A DNA stretch of 64,000 bases, from contig JAGWON010000007.1 of NCBI GenBank assembly GCA_028871055.1, positions 1 to 64,000 on the forward strand, written 5' to 3'. The stretch's first letter is position 1. Each line of letters begins with the position of its first letter. The notes beneath the pieces were generated by a model, which searched no databases, was not told where the DNA came from, and saw nothing but the letters and a program-made list of their open reading frames with translations. A program made the position numbers and the translations under genes. The DNA comes from Alphaproteobacteria bacterium (GTDB lineage Bacteria > Pseudomonadota > Alphaproteobacteria > ATCC43930 > CGMCC-115725). Shown here piece after piece: positions 45,492-55,200 of the stretch.

Positions 45492-46331
45492 ATGAAGAAG
45501 TGGAACATGATCATCGACGTGGCGGAGTGTACCAACTGCAACCTGTGCACCCTCGCGGCAATGGACGAGTACGTCGGCAATGAATTCCCGGGTTATGCGG
45601 CGCCGATGCCGAAGCACGGTCATCAGTGGATCAAAATCCTGCAAAAGGAGCGGGGACAAATGCCGATGATCGACATCGCTTATGTCCCGACCATGTGCAA
45701 TCACTGCGACGACGCGCCGTGCATCAAGGCGGCGACGAACGGCGCAATCGTGAAGCGCGACGACGGCATCGTTCTGATCGATCCGGTCAAGGCCAGAGGC
45801 CAGAAGCAGTTGGTCGACGCCTGTCCCTACGGCCATATCTGGTGGAACGAGGAGTTGGGCGTACCGCAGGCATGGCCGTTCGACGCCCATCTCATCGATC
45901 AGGGTTGGGACAAGACGCGCGGAGCGCTGTCGTGCCCGACCGGCGCGATGAAGACGGTGAAGCTCGACGACGATGAAATGGCACGACTAGCGCGCGAAGA
46001 AAATCTCGACGTGATCAAGCCCGAGATCAACGCACGGCCGCGGGTCTACTACAAGAACCTGTGGCGCTACACCACGTGTTTCCTCGGCGGATCGCTGTCC
46101 GTCGAACGCGGCGGAATTATCGATTGCGTCGAAGGTGCGCGCGTCAGGCTGCTCAAGGACGGTGCTACCGTCGCCGAAATCCTCAGCGACAACTACGGCG
46201 ATTTCAAGTTCGACAAGCTCGAGCCGGGGTCGGGGCGGTATTCAATTGAGATCAGTGCCGCTGGCCGTGCACCCAAAACGGTTGCGGTCGATCTCCACGA
46301 CAGCCTCAATCTTGGCGAAATACGCTTATAG
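45492..46331 (+). CDS. Fe-S small subunit of the transhydroxylase-like enzyme
   Basis: This 279-residue protein has an N-terminal ferredoxin-like part and a C-terminal beta-sandwich (about residues 200-279, GARVRLLKDGATVAEILSDN, DFKFDKLEPG), as in the pyrogallol transhydroxylase small chain (PRVYYKNL is shared). Cysteines are at 13, 16, 19, 69, 72, 77, 111, 148, 196 and 212. The first eight fit two [4Fe-4S] clusters (13/16/19/148 and 69/72/77/111). The model enzyme carries three clusters. Here the fourth Cys of motif I is Ala and the Cys-x2-Cys of motif III is absent (AWPFDAHLI). It starts 19 bases after the large subunit with GGAGGAAG. Confidence 0.85.
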   Translation: MKKWNMIIDVAECTNCNLCTLAAMDEYVGNEFPGYAAPMPKHGHQWIKILQKERGQMPMIDIAYVPTMCNHCDDAPCIKAATNGAIVKRDDGIVLIDPVKARGQKQLVDACPYGHIWWNEELGVPQAWPFDAHLIDQGWDKTRGALSCPTGAMKTVKLDDDEMARLAREENLDVIKPEINARPRVYYKNLWRYTTCFLGGSLSVERGGIIDCVEGARVRLLKDGATVAEILSDNYGDFKFDKLEPGSGRYSIEISAAGRAPKTVAVDLHDSLNLGEIRL

Positions 46332-46350
46332 CGGTTCCATCGTGCTCGAA

Positions 46351-46788
46351 ATGGGGGGATTGGAGGGCGCGCTCGTGCCGGCCGCCGAAGCGCTATTGCG
46401 GATCACGGTCGGCTTGCTGCTGATTCCACATGGGCTGCGCGCATTCTACGGGATGTTCCCGAATACGGGATCGCGCGTTCTCGATTTCACGGCGCTGGCG
46501 AAGGTCCTCGCGGAAGCCGGCTACCGACCCGGGCGATTCTGGGCGGCGGTGACGTGGTTCGTCGAATTCGTCGCCGGTCCCATGCTGGCGCTCGGCGTTC
46601 TGACGCGCATCGCGGCGCTATTCGTATTCGTCTTCATGTTGGGCTCGACCGTCGAACACGCGCGCGTCGATGGCTATTTCTGGAACAAGCTTGGGCTCGA
46701 ATATCCCCTGCTTTGGACGATCGCTGCGTTGTTCTTTGCGGTCGCTGGCGGCGGACCGTATTCCGTCGATCATTGTCTCGGCTGGTAA
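46351..46788 (+). CDS. DoxX-family membrane protein
   Basis: This 145-residue protein has about four hydrophobic segments and the DoxX pattern RITVGLLLIPHGLRAFYGMF, FVEFVAGPMLALGVLTRI, and ALFFAVAGGGPYSVDHCLGW at the C-terminus. It follows the transhydroxylase-like genes by 19 bases. DoxX proteins are quinone- or redox-linked membrane proteins; here it could take electrons or anchor the enzyme (inference). ATG 46351 is used; GTG 46342 is possible. Confidence 0.8.
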   Translation: MGGLEGALVPAAEALLRITVGLLLIPHGLRAFYGMFPNTGSRVLDFTALAKVLAEAGYRPGRFWAAVTWFVEFVAGPMLALGVLTRIAALFVFVFMLGSTVEHARVDGYFWNKLGLEYPLLWTIAALFFAVAGGGPYSVDHCLGW

Positions 46789-47063
46789 GCGGACCGTGAC
46801 CGAGAGCGATCTATTGATCGGCGCGTTCAGCGACGGCCAGATCGGCTACAATCGGGCCCGTTTACAATGCGGCGCAGGTCATCCTGGCCGAGCTTGGCAT
46901 CAAGGCCGACTGGGTCGCCACCGGTGGGTGAGGAGTTGGCCCGCATATGAACCTTATGGGACGTGCGCATATGTCTGGTTGAAGCCGACGGCCGCGATCC
47001 ACTATCTGACGGGGCTGCTGGCGTATACTGCCGGCCGGGTGGAATCATTTTCGAGGAATAGAC
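46789..47063. other. Intergenic stretch with possible gene remnant
   Basis: No complete gene is seen in these 275 bases. A short segment at about 46859-46930 reads VYNAAQVILAELGIKADWVATGG in one frame and has coding-like composition, but it is bordered by frame breaks. It may be a decayed gene end. The origin could not be identified. A GAGGAATAG ribosome-binding site for the next gene lies at its right end. Confidence 0.3.
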
Positions 47064-48215
47064 ATGGCAGAGCAACGTCTCGGCTTGATCATGAACGGTG
47101 TCACCGGCCGGATGGGAACGAACCAACATCTCGTCCGCTCGATCGTCGCCATTCGCGCGCAGGGCGGCGTGACGCTGGCGAACGGCGATCGGGTGATGCC
47201 CGATCCGGTCCTGGTCGGCCGCAACGCGGCAAAGCTCGAGGAGCTGGCGGAGGCGCACGGCATCGAGCGCTGGACCACGGATCTCGATGCCGCGCTCGAC
47301 AATCCCGACGATACGGTTTTCTTCGACGCCGCCACGACCCAGTTGCGCGCCAAGCTGCTGCGCAAGGCGATTGCCGCGGGCAAGCACGTCTATTGCGAAA
47401 AACCGGTGGCCGAGAACCTTGCGGATGCGCTCGATCTCGCACGCCGCGCGAAGAAGGCCGGTATCAAGCACGGCGTGGTGCAGGACAAGCTGTTCCTGCC
47501 GGGCCTGCGCAAGCTGCGTGCGCTGATCGATTCCGGCTTCTTCGGCCGTATCCTGTCGGTGCGCGGCGAGTTCGGCTATTGGGTCTTCGAGGGCGATTGG
47601 CAGCCGATCAACCGCCCGTCGTGGAATTACCGCAAGAAGGACGGCGGCGGCATCGTCCTCGACATGCTCTGCCACTGGCGCTATGTGCTCGACAATTTGT
47701 TCGGCGAGGTGCGCAGCGTCTCGTGCCTGGGCGCGATCCACGTTCCGCGGCGTTGGGACGAGAACGGCAAGGCGTACAAGGCGGACGCCGATGACGCCGC
47801 CTATGCGACGTTCGAGCTGGCGGACGGTGTCATTGCGCAAATCAACAGCTCGTGGTGCACGCGGCCGCGCCGCGACGACCTCGTGACCTTTCACGTCGAC
47901 GGCACGCTGGGTTCGGCGGTTGCCGGCCTGCACAAATGCTGGAGCCAGGCGCGCGTCAACACGCCGCGCCCGGTATGGAATCCCGACGTGCCGCAGCCGA
48001 TCGATTTGTTCAAGACCTGGGCCGAGGTGCCGGATGCGGCCGTCTACGACAACGGCTTCAAGATCGAATGGGAGATGTTCATCCGCCACGTCGTCGAGGA
48101 TGCGCCGTTCAAATGGACGCTGCTCGAAGGCGCCAAGGGCGTGCAGCTCGCCGAAGCCGGGCTCAAGAGCTGGAAGGAGCGGCGCTGGGTCGACGTCACG
48201 CCGCTCAAGGTCTGA
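47064..48215 (+). CDS. Gfo/Idh/MocA-family oxidoreductase
   Basis: This 383-residue NAD(P)-dependent oxidoreductase begins with [18 protein letters not shown] (a dinucleotide-binding loop of the G-x-x-G-R-M-G type), then [19 protein letters not shown] with the EKP motif, [21 protein letters not shown], and a C-terminal alpha/beta domain. It forms a coupled trio with the DUF993 and TIM-barrel genes. This trio points to sugar, inositol or polyol catabolism, but the substrate is not visible from sequence. Confidence 0.82.
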   Translation: MAEQRLGLIMNGVTGRMGTNQHLVRSIVAIRAQGGVTLANGDRVMPDPVLVGRNAAKLEELAEAHGIERWTTDLDAALDNPDDTVFFDAATTQLRAKLLRKAIAAGKHVYCEKPVAENLADALDLARRAKKAGIKHGVVQDKLFLPGLRKLRALIDSGFFGRILSVRGEFGYWVFEGDWQPINRPSWNYRKKDGGGIVLDMLCHWRYVLDNLFGEVRSVSCLGAIHVPRRWDENGKAYKADADDAAYATFELADGVIAQINSSWCTRPRRDDLVTFHVDGTLGSAVAGLHKCWSQARVNTPRPVWNPDVPQPIDLFKTWAEVPDAAVYDNGFKIEWEMFIRHVVEDAPFKWTLLEGAKGVQLAEAGLKSWKERRWVDVTPLKV

Positions 48216-48218
48216 GCC

Positions 48219-49382
48219 ATGGCAACATTGCGTCTGCCGGTTGCGGGCCGCCGCCTTGCGCCGTACACCATGCGGCCGGCGGCCGCGTTTCCGCCTGCCG
48301 ACGGACCGTTCAACCGCATCGCCTATGCGGCGCCGCACGTCGTCGGCGATCCGCTCGCCGATTGCAATCCGTGGCTCGATGCGGCGGTCGATTGGGACCG
48401 CACAATCGCCTATCGCCGCTATCTGTGGTCGCTCGGTCTCGGCGTCGCCGAGGCAATGGATACCGCGCAACGCGGCATGGGGTTGGATTGGCCGCGCTCG
48501 CTCGAGCTGATCCGCCGCAGTCTCGATGCGGCGCGTGACGTTCCGGGCGCGCTGCTCGCTTCAGGCGTCGGCACCGACCATCTCGATGCTGGCGCGCCGG
48601 CGACCATCGACGACGTGATCCGCGCCTACGAGGAGCAATGCGCCGCAGTCGAGAAGCTCGGTGGCCGCATCGTGCTGATGGCGAGCCGGGCGCTGACGCG
48701 GGCCGCGCGCTCACCCGACGATTATGCCAAGGTCTATGGCCGCATCCTGCACCAGCTCAAGGACAAGGCGATCATCCACTGGCTCGGCGAGATGTTCGAT
48801 CCCGCGCTCGCCGGCTACTGGGGCCATGCCGATCACGTGCGGGCGATGGACGTGGCCGTCGATATCATCGCCGCCAATGCCTCCAAGATCGACGGCGTCA
48901 AGATCTCGCTGCTCGACAAGAACAAGGAGATCGCGATACGCCGGCGCTTGCCGCCCGGGGTGCGCATGTACACCGGCGACGATTTCAACTACGCCGAGCT
49001 GATCATCGGTGACAACAGCGGCCATTCGGATGCGCTGCTCGGTATCTTCGACGCGATCGCGCCGGCCGCCGCCGCCGCGCTGGGCGCGCTCGCGCGCGGC
49101 GACGCGAAGTCGTTCGACGCGATCCTCGCGCCGACGGTGCCGCTCTCGCGCCACATCTTCCAGGCGCCGACCCGGTTCTATAAGACCGGTGTCGTGTTCA
49201 TGGCCTATCTAAACGGCCACCAGGACCATTTCGTCATGGTCGGCGGTCAGGAGAGCGCGCGCTCGACCCTGCATCTTGCCGACCTGTTCCGCCTCGCGGA
49301 CGCGGCAGGCCTGTTGCGCGATCCCGATCGTGCGGCGGTGCGCATGCGCGCGGCGCTGGCGGTTCGCGGCATTGAGGCGTGA
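48219..49382 (+). CDS. DUF993-family (dihydrodipicolinate-synthase-like) protein
   Basis: This 387-residue protein fits the DUF993/dihydrodipicolinate-synthase-like TIM-barrel group: TIAYRRYLWSLGLGVAEAMDTAQRGMGLDWPRSLELI, GGRIVLMASRALTRAA, DGVKISLLDKNKEI (candidate Schiff-base Lys) and GDDFNYAELIIGD. It likely performs an aldolase or dehydratase step on a sugar acid between the neighbouring oxidoreductase and isomerase (inference). It starts three bases after the oxidoreductase gene. Confidence 0.75.
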   Translation: MATLRLPVAGRRLAPYTMRPAAAFPPADGPFNRIAYAAPHVVGDPLADCNPWLDAAVDWDRTIAYRRYLWSLGLGVAEAMDTAQRGMGLDWPRSLELIRRSLDAARDVPGALLASGVGTDHLDAGAPATIDDVIRAYEEQCAAVEKLGGRIVLMASRALTRAARSPDDYAKVYGRILHQLKDKAIIHWLGEMFDPALAGYWGHADHVRAMDVAVDIIAANASKIDGVKISLLDKNKEIAIRRRLPPGVRMYTGDDFNYAELIIGDNSGHSDALLGIFDAIAPAAAAALGALARGDAKSFDAILAPTVPLSRHIFQAPTRFYKTGVVFMAYLNGHQDHFVMVGGQESARSTLHLADLFRLADAAGLLRDPDRAAVRMRAALAVRGIEA

Positions 49383-49384
49383 CG

Positions 49385-50215
49385 ATGCGCGATCTGAGCC
49401 GGGATCGCCGTTGGATCGCGATCAACACCGCGACGGTCAAGGCGTGGTCGCTCGAGCAGGCGATCGACGGCTGCGCCCGCGCCGGCATCACGGCGATCGC
49501 GCCATGGCGCGACATCCTCCAGGCGTGCGGCGTCGCGCGCGCGGCTCAGCTCCTGCGAACGCACGACATGACCGTCACCGCGCTGTGCCGCGGCGGCATG
49601 TTCCCTGCCGCCGACGAAGCCGGGCGCCGTGCGGCGCTCGACGACAACCGGCGCGCGGTCGACGAGGCGGCCGGCATCGGCGCAGCATGCCTCGTCCTCG
49701 TGGTCGGCGGCTTGCCGGCGGGCTCTAAGGACATCGCTGGCGCGCGCCGCCAGGTGCGCGATGGGCTGGCGGCGCTGCTGCCCCATGCGCGCAAGGCTGG
49801 CGTGAAGCTCGCGATCGAGCCGCTCCATCCGATGTATGCCGCCGATCGCGCCTGCGTGAACACGCTCGCCCAGGCGAACGATCTGTGCGACGAGCTGGGT
49901 GACGGCCTCGGCGTCGCGGTCGATGTTTATCACGTCTGGTGGGACCCCGCGCTGGCGCGCGAGATCGCGCGCGCCGGATCGCGCATCATCAGCTATCATG
50001 TCTGCGACTGGCTGGTACCGACGACCGACCTGCTGCTCGATCGCGGCATGATGGGGGACGGCGTCATCGACCTGCGCGGCATCCGAGCCATGGTCGAGGC
50101 TGCCGGCTTCGCCGGTCACTGCGACGTCGAGATCTTCTCGGCGCGCGATTGGTGGAAACGTGACCCCAATGAGGTGCTCGGCGTTTGTCTCGAGCGCTAC
50201 CGCACGGTGGTTTAG
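49385..50215 (+). CDS. Sugar phosphate isomerase/epimerase (xylose-isomerase-like TIM barrel)
   Basis: This 276-residue TIM-barrel protein has NTATVKAWSLEQAIDGCARAGITAIAPWRD, KAGVKLAIEPLHPMYAADRACVNTL (metal-ligand Glu), GVAVDVYHVWWDP (Asp/His) and GHCDVEIFSARDWW. It is typical of the AP-endonuclease-family-2 sugar isomerases. ATG 49385 is used; a GTG at 49379 overlaps the previous stop. Its location at the end of the trio suggests one catabolic route for a sugar or polyol. Confidence 0.8.
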   Translation: MRDLSRDRRWIAINTATVKAWSLEQAIDGCARAGITAIAPWRDILQACGVARAAQLLRTHDMTVTALCRGGMFPAADEAGRRAALDDNRRAVDEAAGIGAACLVLVVGGLPAGSKDIAGARRQVRDGLAALLPHARKAGVKLAIEPLHPMYAADRACVNTLAQANDLCDELGDGLGVAVDVYHVWWDPALAREIARAGSRIISYHVCDWLVPTTDLLLDRGMMGDGVIDLRGIRAMVEAAGFAGHCDVEIFSARDWWKRDPNEVLGVCLERYRTVV

Positions 50216-50321
50216 AGGTGACAATCTCTTGCGCCGGCGGGAACGGAGCGCGCAGACGTTCTCCGTGTCCTCCATAGGTGAAAATATGCAGTGCGATTCT
50301 GCCGAAGAGTCTCGGTTCAAT

Positions 50322-50350
50322 TGCTTTTCCGCGTAGCCCTGCCGTATTGT
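50322..50350 (+). promoter_or_regulatory. Sigma-70-like promoter of the cobalamin operon
   Basis: TTGCTT (50322-50327) and TATTGT (50345-50350) are separated by 17 bases, directly before the start of the riboswitch. Each matches the consensus at four of six positions. The transcript would begin at about 50357, near the first riboswitch helix. Confidence 0.5.
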
Positions 50351-50545
50351 GGTTATGTGACGGTTCCCGCGTAGGGATCAAATGGGAATAGGGTGCGGTA
50401 TGCGTGCGATATGCGCATGCCTAGGCCCTAGCTGCCCCCGCAACTGTAAGCGGCGAGCCGATGCCAAAACGAGGCCACTGGGAAACCGGGAAGGCCGGCG
50501 TCGGCGCCTTGAGCCGCGAGCCAGGAGACCTGCCGTCGCCGAGCC
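50350..50545 (+). promoter_or_regulatory. Cobalamin (adenosylcobalamin) riboswitch
   Basis: The leader contains the conserved B12 box GCTGCCCCCGCAACTGTAAG (50431-50450) followed by CGG, and GGTTCCCGCGTAGGGA and TGGGAATAGGG at the left, GCCACTGGG (50473-50481) and CCGGGAAGGCC, and GAGCCAGGAGACCTGCC at the right. These elements occur in the standard order for the cobalamin riboswitch. It controls the cobU operon. The 516-base gap 50216-50731 has no gene. A bulged 11-bp hairpin lies downstream at 50612-50653. Confidence 0.97.
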
Positions 50546-50611
50546 AGCGCTAACCGTGGGCGGGGTTGCCTTCGGGCTCAGACCGACGTCGGACGTCGCT
50601 CTTGGCCGCTT

Positions 50612-50653
50612 TCCCCGGTGCGATGGCGAAGATTGAACTCGGTCGCACGGGGA
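50612..50653 (+). promoter_or_regulatory. Bulged hairpin between the riboswitch and cobU
   Basis: TCCCCGGTGCGA (50612-50623) pairs with TCGCACGGGGA (50643-50653) with one bulged G and a 19-base loop. It lies between the aptamer and the cobU start and might be part of the expression platform. No U tract follows it. Confidence 0.35.
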
Positions 50654-50731
50654 GCTTAGTCGTGGTCGATTGCGTCTCGCCGGGAGGACCTGGCCCGTTT
50701 CGGTCCGCCGGTTTCGACGGAGCGCGCTGAC

Positions 50732-51271
50732 ATGGCGTTGCCTCCGGTCACGCTGGTGCTGGGCGGCGCACGCTCGGGCAAGAGCCGCTATGCCGAATTC
50801 TTGATCGAGAGCCAGCCGGGCGCGTGGATTTATCTCGCCACCGCCGAGCCGCGCGATGCCGAAATGGCGTGCCGGATACAGCAGCACCGCCAACGGCGCG
50901 GCGCCCGCTGGTGCACGCGCGAGGTCCCCATCGAACTCGTGACGGCGCTCGCCGAAACTGCCGGCGCCGGGCGTACCGTTCTGGTGGATTGCCTGACGCT
51001 CTGGCTGGCGAATTTGATGGAAGCCGGCCGCGATATCGAGCGCGAGGCGGGCGCGTTGATTGCCGCGCTTGACGGACTCGCGGGACCGGTCGTGCTGGTG
51101 GCCAACGAGGTCGGTCTCGGCATCGTGCCCGACAACGCCCTGTCGCGTGCCTTTCGCGATCACGCCGGCCAGCTCAACCAATCGGTCGCGGAGCGTGCGC
51201 AATCCGTCGTCTTCATGACGGCCGGGCTTCCGGTCGCGGTGAAGTCCGCGGCGCGCGCGGCCCTCGCATGA
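50732..51271 (+). CDS. cobU: Adenosylcobinamide kinase / adenosylcobinamide-phosphate guanylyltransferase
   Basis: This 179-residue CobU/CobP-type nucleotidyltransferase has the P-loop LVLGGARSGKSRYAE, IYLATAEPRDAEMACRIQQH, the metal/nucleotide motif VDCLTLWLANLM, and VANEVGLGIVPDNALSRAFRD. It phosphorylates adenosylcobinamide and transfers GMP to it in the late steps of cobalamin synthesis. It is the first gene after the riboswitch, and its stop overlaps the cobW start (ATGA). Confidence 0.93.
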   Translation: MALPPVTLVLGGARSGKSRYAEFLIESQPGAWIYLATAEPRDAEMACRIQQHRQRRGARWCTREVPIELVTALAETAGAGRTVLVDCLTLWLANLMEAGRDIEREAGALIAALDGLAGPVVLVANEVGLGIVPDNALSRAFRDHAGQLNQSVAERAQSVVFMTAGLPVAVKSAARAALA

Positions 51272-52296
51272 GCAGCAAGATTCCCGCAACGGTCGTCACC
51301 GGTTTCCTCGGCGCCGGCAAGACCACGCTGATCCGCCACATTTTGCGGAACGCGGCTCGTCGCCGCCTGGCCTTGATCATCAACGAGTTCGGCGAAGTCG
51401 GCATCGATGGCGAATTGCTCAAGAGTTGCGGCGACACGACCTGCGGGGACGACAGCATCGTCGAGCTCACGAATGGCTGCATTTGCTGCACCGTCGCCGA
51501 CGACTTCCTTCCCGCGATGCATGCGCTGATCAACCGGCCGGAGCCGCCAGACCACTTCGTCATCGAAACCTCGGGCCTTGCCCTGCCGAAGCCGCTGGTG
51601 CAGGCCTTCAATTGGCCGGAGATACGCACGCGCGTCACGGTTGATGGGGTGATCGCCGTCGTGGATGTCGCTGCGGTAGCAGAGGGGTGCTTTGCATCCG
51701 ATCCGGTGAAGCTGGCTGCGCAGCGTGCCGCCGATTCCACCCGTGATCACGACAATCCGCTCGCCGAACTGTTCGAGGATCAGCTCGCCTGCGCCGACAT
51801 GATACTCCTCAACAAGGCTGACCTGCTCGATGCGGCCGAGCGCGCTTGCGTTGCTGATCGCATTCGCGGACAAATCCGGCCGGAGGTCAAATTGGTGACA
51901 GCCGAGCATGGCCGGGTCGATATTCGCGTCCTGCTCGGGCTTGGCGCCGCTGTCGAGGATGAGTTGCACAGTCGGCCTTCGCATCACGACAACGAGATCG
52001 AGCACGATCATGATGAATTCGCCAGCTTTTCTCTGACCTTGCCGGAAGCCGCCTCGCCCGAAGCGTTGATCGCCCACCTGAAGCCGGTGATTGCCGCGCA
52101 TAACGTGCTGCGCGTGAAAGGCTTCGCGGCCATCGCCGGCAGGCCGATGCGTCTCGTGCTGCAGGGGGTCGGTGCGCGGCTCCAGCATTACTTCGACCGC
52201 GACTGGCGGGCCGATGAGCGACGTGAGAGTCGCCTGGTGGTCATCGGTGAGCGCGGACTCGACGAAGCGGCGATCCGTGCCGCGCTGGGGGCGTAG
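51268..52296 (+). CDS. cobW: CobW-family GTPase / metallochaperone
   Basis: This 342-residue G3E-family GTPase has Walker A TGFLGAGKTTLIRHIL, the metal-binding NGCICCTVADDF, ETSGLALPKPL and LLNKADLLD. It ends with a C-terminal CobW domain preceded by a His-rich stretch (SRPSHHDNEIEHDHDE). CobW is thought to deliver cobalt to the chelatase CobN, the gene for which follows directly. It overlaps cobU. Confidence 0.93.
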   Translation: MSSKIPATVVTGFLGAGKTTLIRHILRNAARRRLALIINEFGEVGIDGELLKSCGDTTCGDDSIVELTNGCICCTVADDFLPAMHALINRPEPPDHFVIETSGLALPKPLVQAFNWPEIRTRVTVDGVIAVVDVAAVAEGCFASDPVKLAAQRAADSTRDHDNPLAELFEDQLACADMILLNKADLLDAAERACVADRIRGQIRPEVKLVTAEHGRVDIRVLLGLGAAVEDELHSRPSHHDNEIEHDHDEFASFSLTLPEAASPEALIAHLKPVIAAHNVLRVKGFAAIAGRPMRLVLQGVGARLQHYFDRDWRADERRESRLVVIGERGLDEAAIRAALGA

Positions 52297-52298
52297 CC

Positions 52299-55200
52299 GT
52301 GCACCTGCTCGCCACCACGCCCGGCGCCATCGTGGACGGCAGCGCGGCCGTCGACCTGAAGCAGTCTTCGGCTGAGATCGTGATCCTTTCCGCCGCCGAT
52401 ACGGAGCTTGCGGCGGTCGCTGCGGCCAAGGCGGAGCTCGGCGCCGTGATCCCGACGCTGCGTATCGCGAACGTGATGCAACTCACGCATAATCTATCGG
52501 TCGATCTCTACGTCGAAAACGTGGTGCGCCATGCCAAGCTCGTGCTCGTGCGCTTACTCGGCGGCATGAGCTATTGGCCCTATGGCGTCGAACGTATCGC
52601 CGAGGTCTGCCGTGCCGAGGCGATTCCCTTTGCAATGTTTCCAGGGGACGACCAGCCGGACCCGATGCTGACCGACATCGGCAGTCTATCCGCCGAGACA
52701 CGCCATCGACTCTGGCAATACTGCATCCACGGTGGCCGCGAAAACATGCGGAACCTGCTCCGCTATGCCGCGAGCCTTGTCGGTCGAACGATCGACTGGG
52801 CCGAACCCGCGCCGCTTGTGCCGGCCGCGCTTTATTGGCCGGGCCGGGAGCGGCCGATGCTCGACGATCTTCGTGCAGAATGGATTGCGGGCGCACCCGT
52901 CGCGGCCATCGTCTTCTACCGAGCGTTGATCCAGGCGGGCAATCTCGCGCCCGTCGATGCCTTGATCGCTACGCTGCGCGGACAGGGGCTCAATCCGCTG
53001 CCGGTCTATGTTACCAGCCTCAAAGAGCCGGTTTCGGCCGGGATTGTCACGACGCTCTTCCAGGCCGCGCCGCCTTCCGTCGTACTCAACGCGATCGGCT
53101 TCGCGGTGTCGAGTCCCGACCAGAAGCGTCGCGAGACCCCATTCGATGCCGCCGATTGTCCGGTGCTCCAGGTGGTGTTCGCCGGGGGCAGTGAGCGCAA
53201 TTGGCGCGGGAACCTGCGCGGCCTGTCGGCACGCGATCTCGCCATGAACGTGGCGCTGCCCGAGGTCGATGGCCGTATTCTATCGCGTGCCGTCTCGTTC
53301 AAGACCGAAGCGCGCTTCGATACCGAAACCGAGTGTTCGATTGTCACCTATGCCGCCGTGGCGGATCGCGTCGCCTTTGTTGTCGAGCTCGCCGCCCGCT
53401 GGGTACGCTTGCGCAACACGCCGCCGGCCGAACGCCGCATTGCGGTCGTGCTTGCCAATTATCCGAACCGCGACGGACGTATCGGCAACGGCGTCGGCCT
53501 CGACACGCCGGCCAGCACCGTCGAGCTTCTGAAAGCGCTCTCCGAAGCGGGTTATCGCGTCAATGCTCCGGTCGGCGACGACGGCGCCGCACTGATGCGG
53601 CAACTCACGGCCGGTCCGACCAATGCGCGCGGCGTACGCAACGGCGAAATCCGTTATCCGCTTGCCGAGTACCGAGCCTTCTTTGCGGAGCTGCCCGCCG
53701 CTGTGCAGGATGCGGTATGCAAACGCTGGGGCGATCCCGACGGCGATCCGTTTGTCGTCGACGGTCATTTCGTGCTCGCCATCCATCGGTTCGGCAACAT
53801 TGCCGTCGGTATCCAGCCGGCGCGTGGCTACAACATCGATCCGGCGAAGACCTACCACGATCCCGATCTGGTGCCGCCGCACGGCTATCTTGCTTTCTAT
53901 GCCTGGCTGCGCTCGCGCTTCGATGCGCATGCCATTGTCCACATGGGAAAGCACGGCAACCTCGAATGGCTTCCCGGCAAGGCGGTGGCTCTGTCTCACG
54001 CATGCTTTCCCGAAGCCGCGTTCGGGCCATGGCCCCACCTCTATCCATTCATCGTCAATGATCCGGGTGAAGGCACACAGGCAAAGCGACGGACCCAGGC
54101 CGTCATCATCGACCATCTTACGCCGCCGCTGACGCGGGCCGAGAGCTACGGGCCGCTGGCTGAACTCGAACAGCTGGTCGATGAATTTTATGAGGCCGCC
54201 GGCGTCGATCCGCGCCGGCTCAAGTTGTTGAGCGGCCAGATTCTCGATCTGGCAAGACGCATCGGCCTCGATCGCGATTGCGGTATCGATAGCGAAGAGC
54301 CGGAAGGGTCGGCGCTGGGCAAGCTGGACAATTATCTTTGCGAGCTGAAGGAGATGCAGATCCGCGACGGACTGCATGTGTTCGGCCGTGCGCCCGTCGG
54401 TGATCAGCTTATCGATCTGCTCGTTGCACTCGTGCGGCTGCCGCGCCTTGGCGGCGAGGGCGGCGACGCATCGCTGGTCCGCGCGATTGCCGCCGATCTC
54501 GAGCTCGACGGCTTCGATCCACTCGATTGCGTTTTGGGCGAGATGTGGAACGGTCCACGGCCGGTCGCACTCTGCACGCCTGGCACATGGCGGACGGCGG
54601 GCGATACGATCGAGCGACTGGAAGCGCTGGCGCGCGACCTGGTGTCCGGCGCCCGCCAACCGGATGCTTCCTGGCGACGTACGGGTGCCGTGCTGGCCAA
54701 GATTGTGGGCGAAATCCGGCCTGCCGTGGAATCCTGCGGCAGGCGCGAAATCGCCGGAATATGCGCCGGCCTCGGCGGTCGCTTCGTCTTGCCCGGACCG
54801 TCGGGCGCTCCGACCCGCAGTCGGCTCGACGTTTTGCCCACCGGCCGGAATTTTTACTCGCTCGACAGCCGCACCGTGCCGACTCCGGCTGCCTGGCAAC
54901 TGGGGTGGAAGTCGGCGGAATTGCTGCTCCAGCGTCATCGCCAGGAACACGGCACTTGGCCGCGCGCACTGGTGGTGAGCGCTTGGGGCACGGCCAATAT
55001 GCGAACCGGCGGAGACGATATTGCCCAAGCGCTTGCCTTGATGGGCGTGCAGCCAAGCTGGGAACCGTCCTCTCGTCGGGTCACGGGCTTCGAGATCCTG
55101 CCATTGACGGTACTTGATCGGCCGCGTGTCGACGTCACGGTTCGCGTCTCGGGCTTTTTCAGGGATGCCTTTCCAAGTCAAATCGATTTGCTCGATTCGG

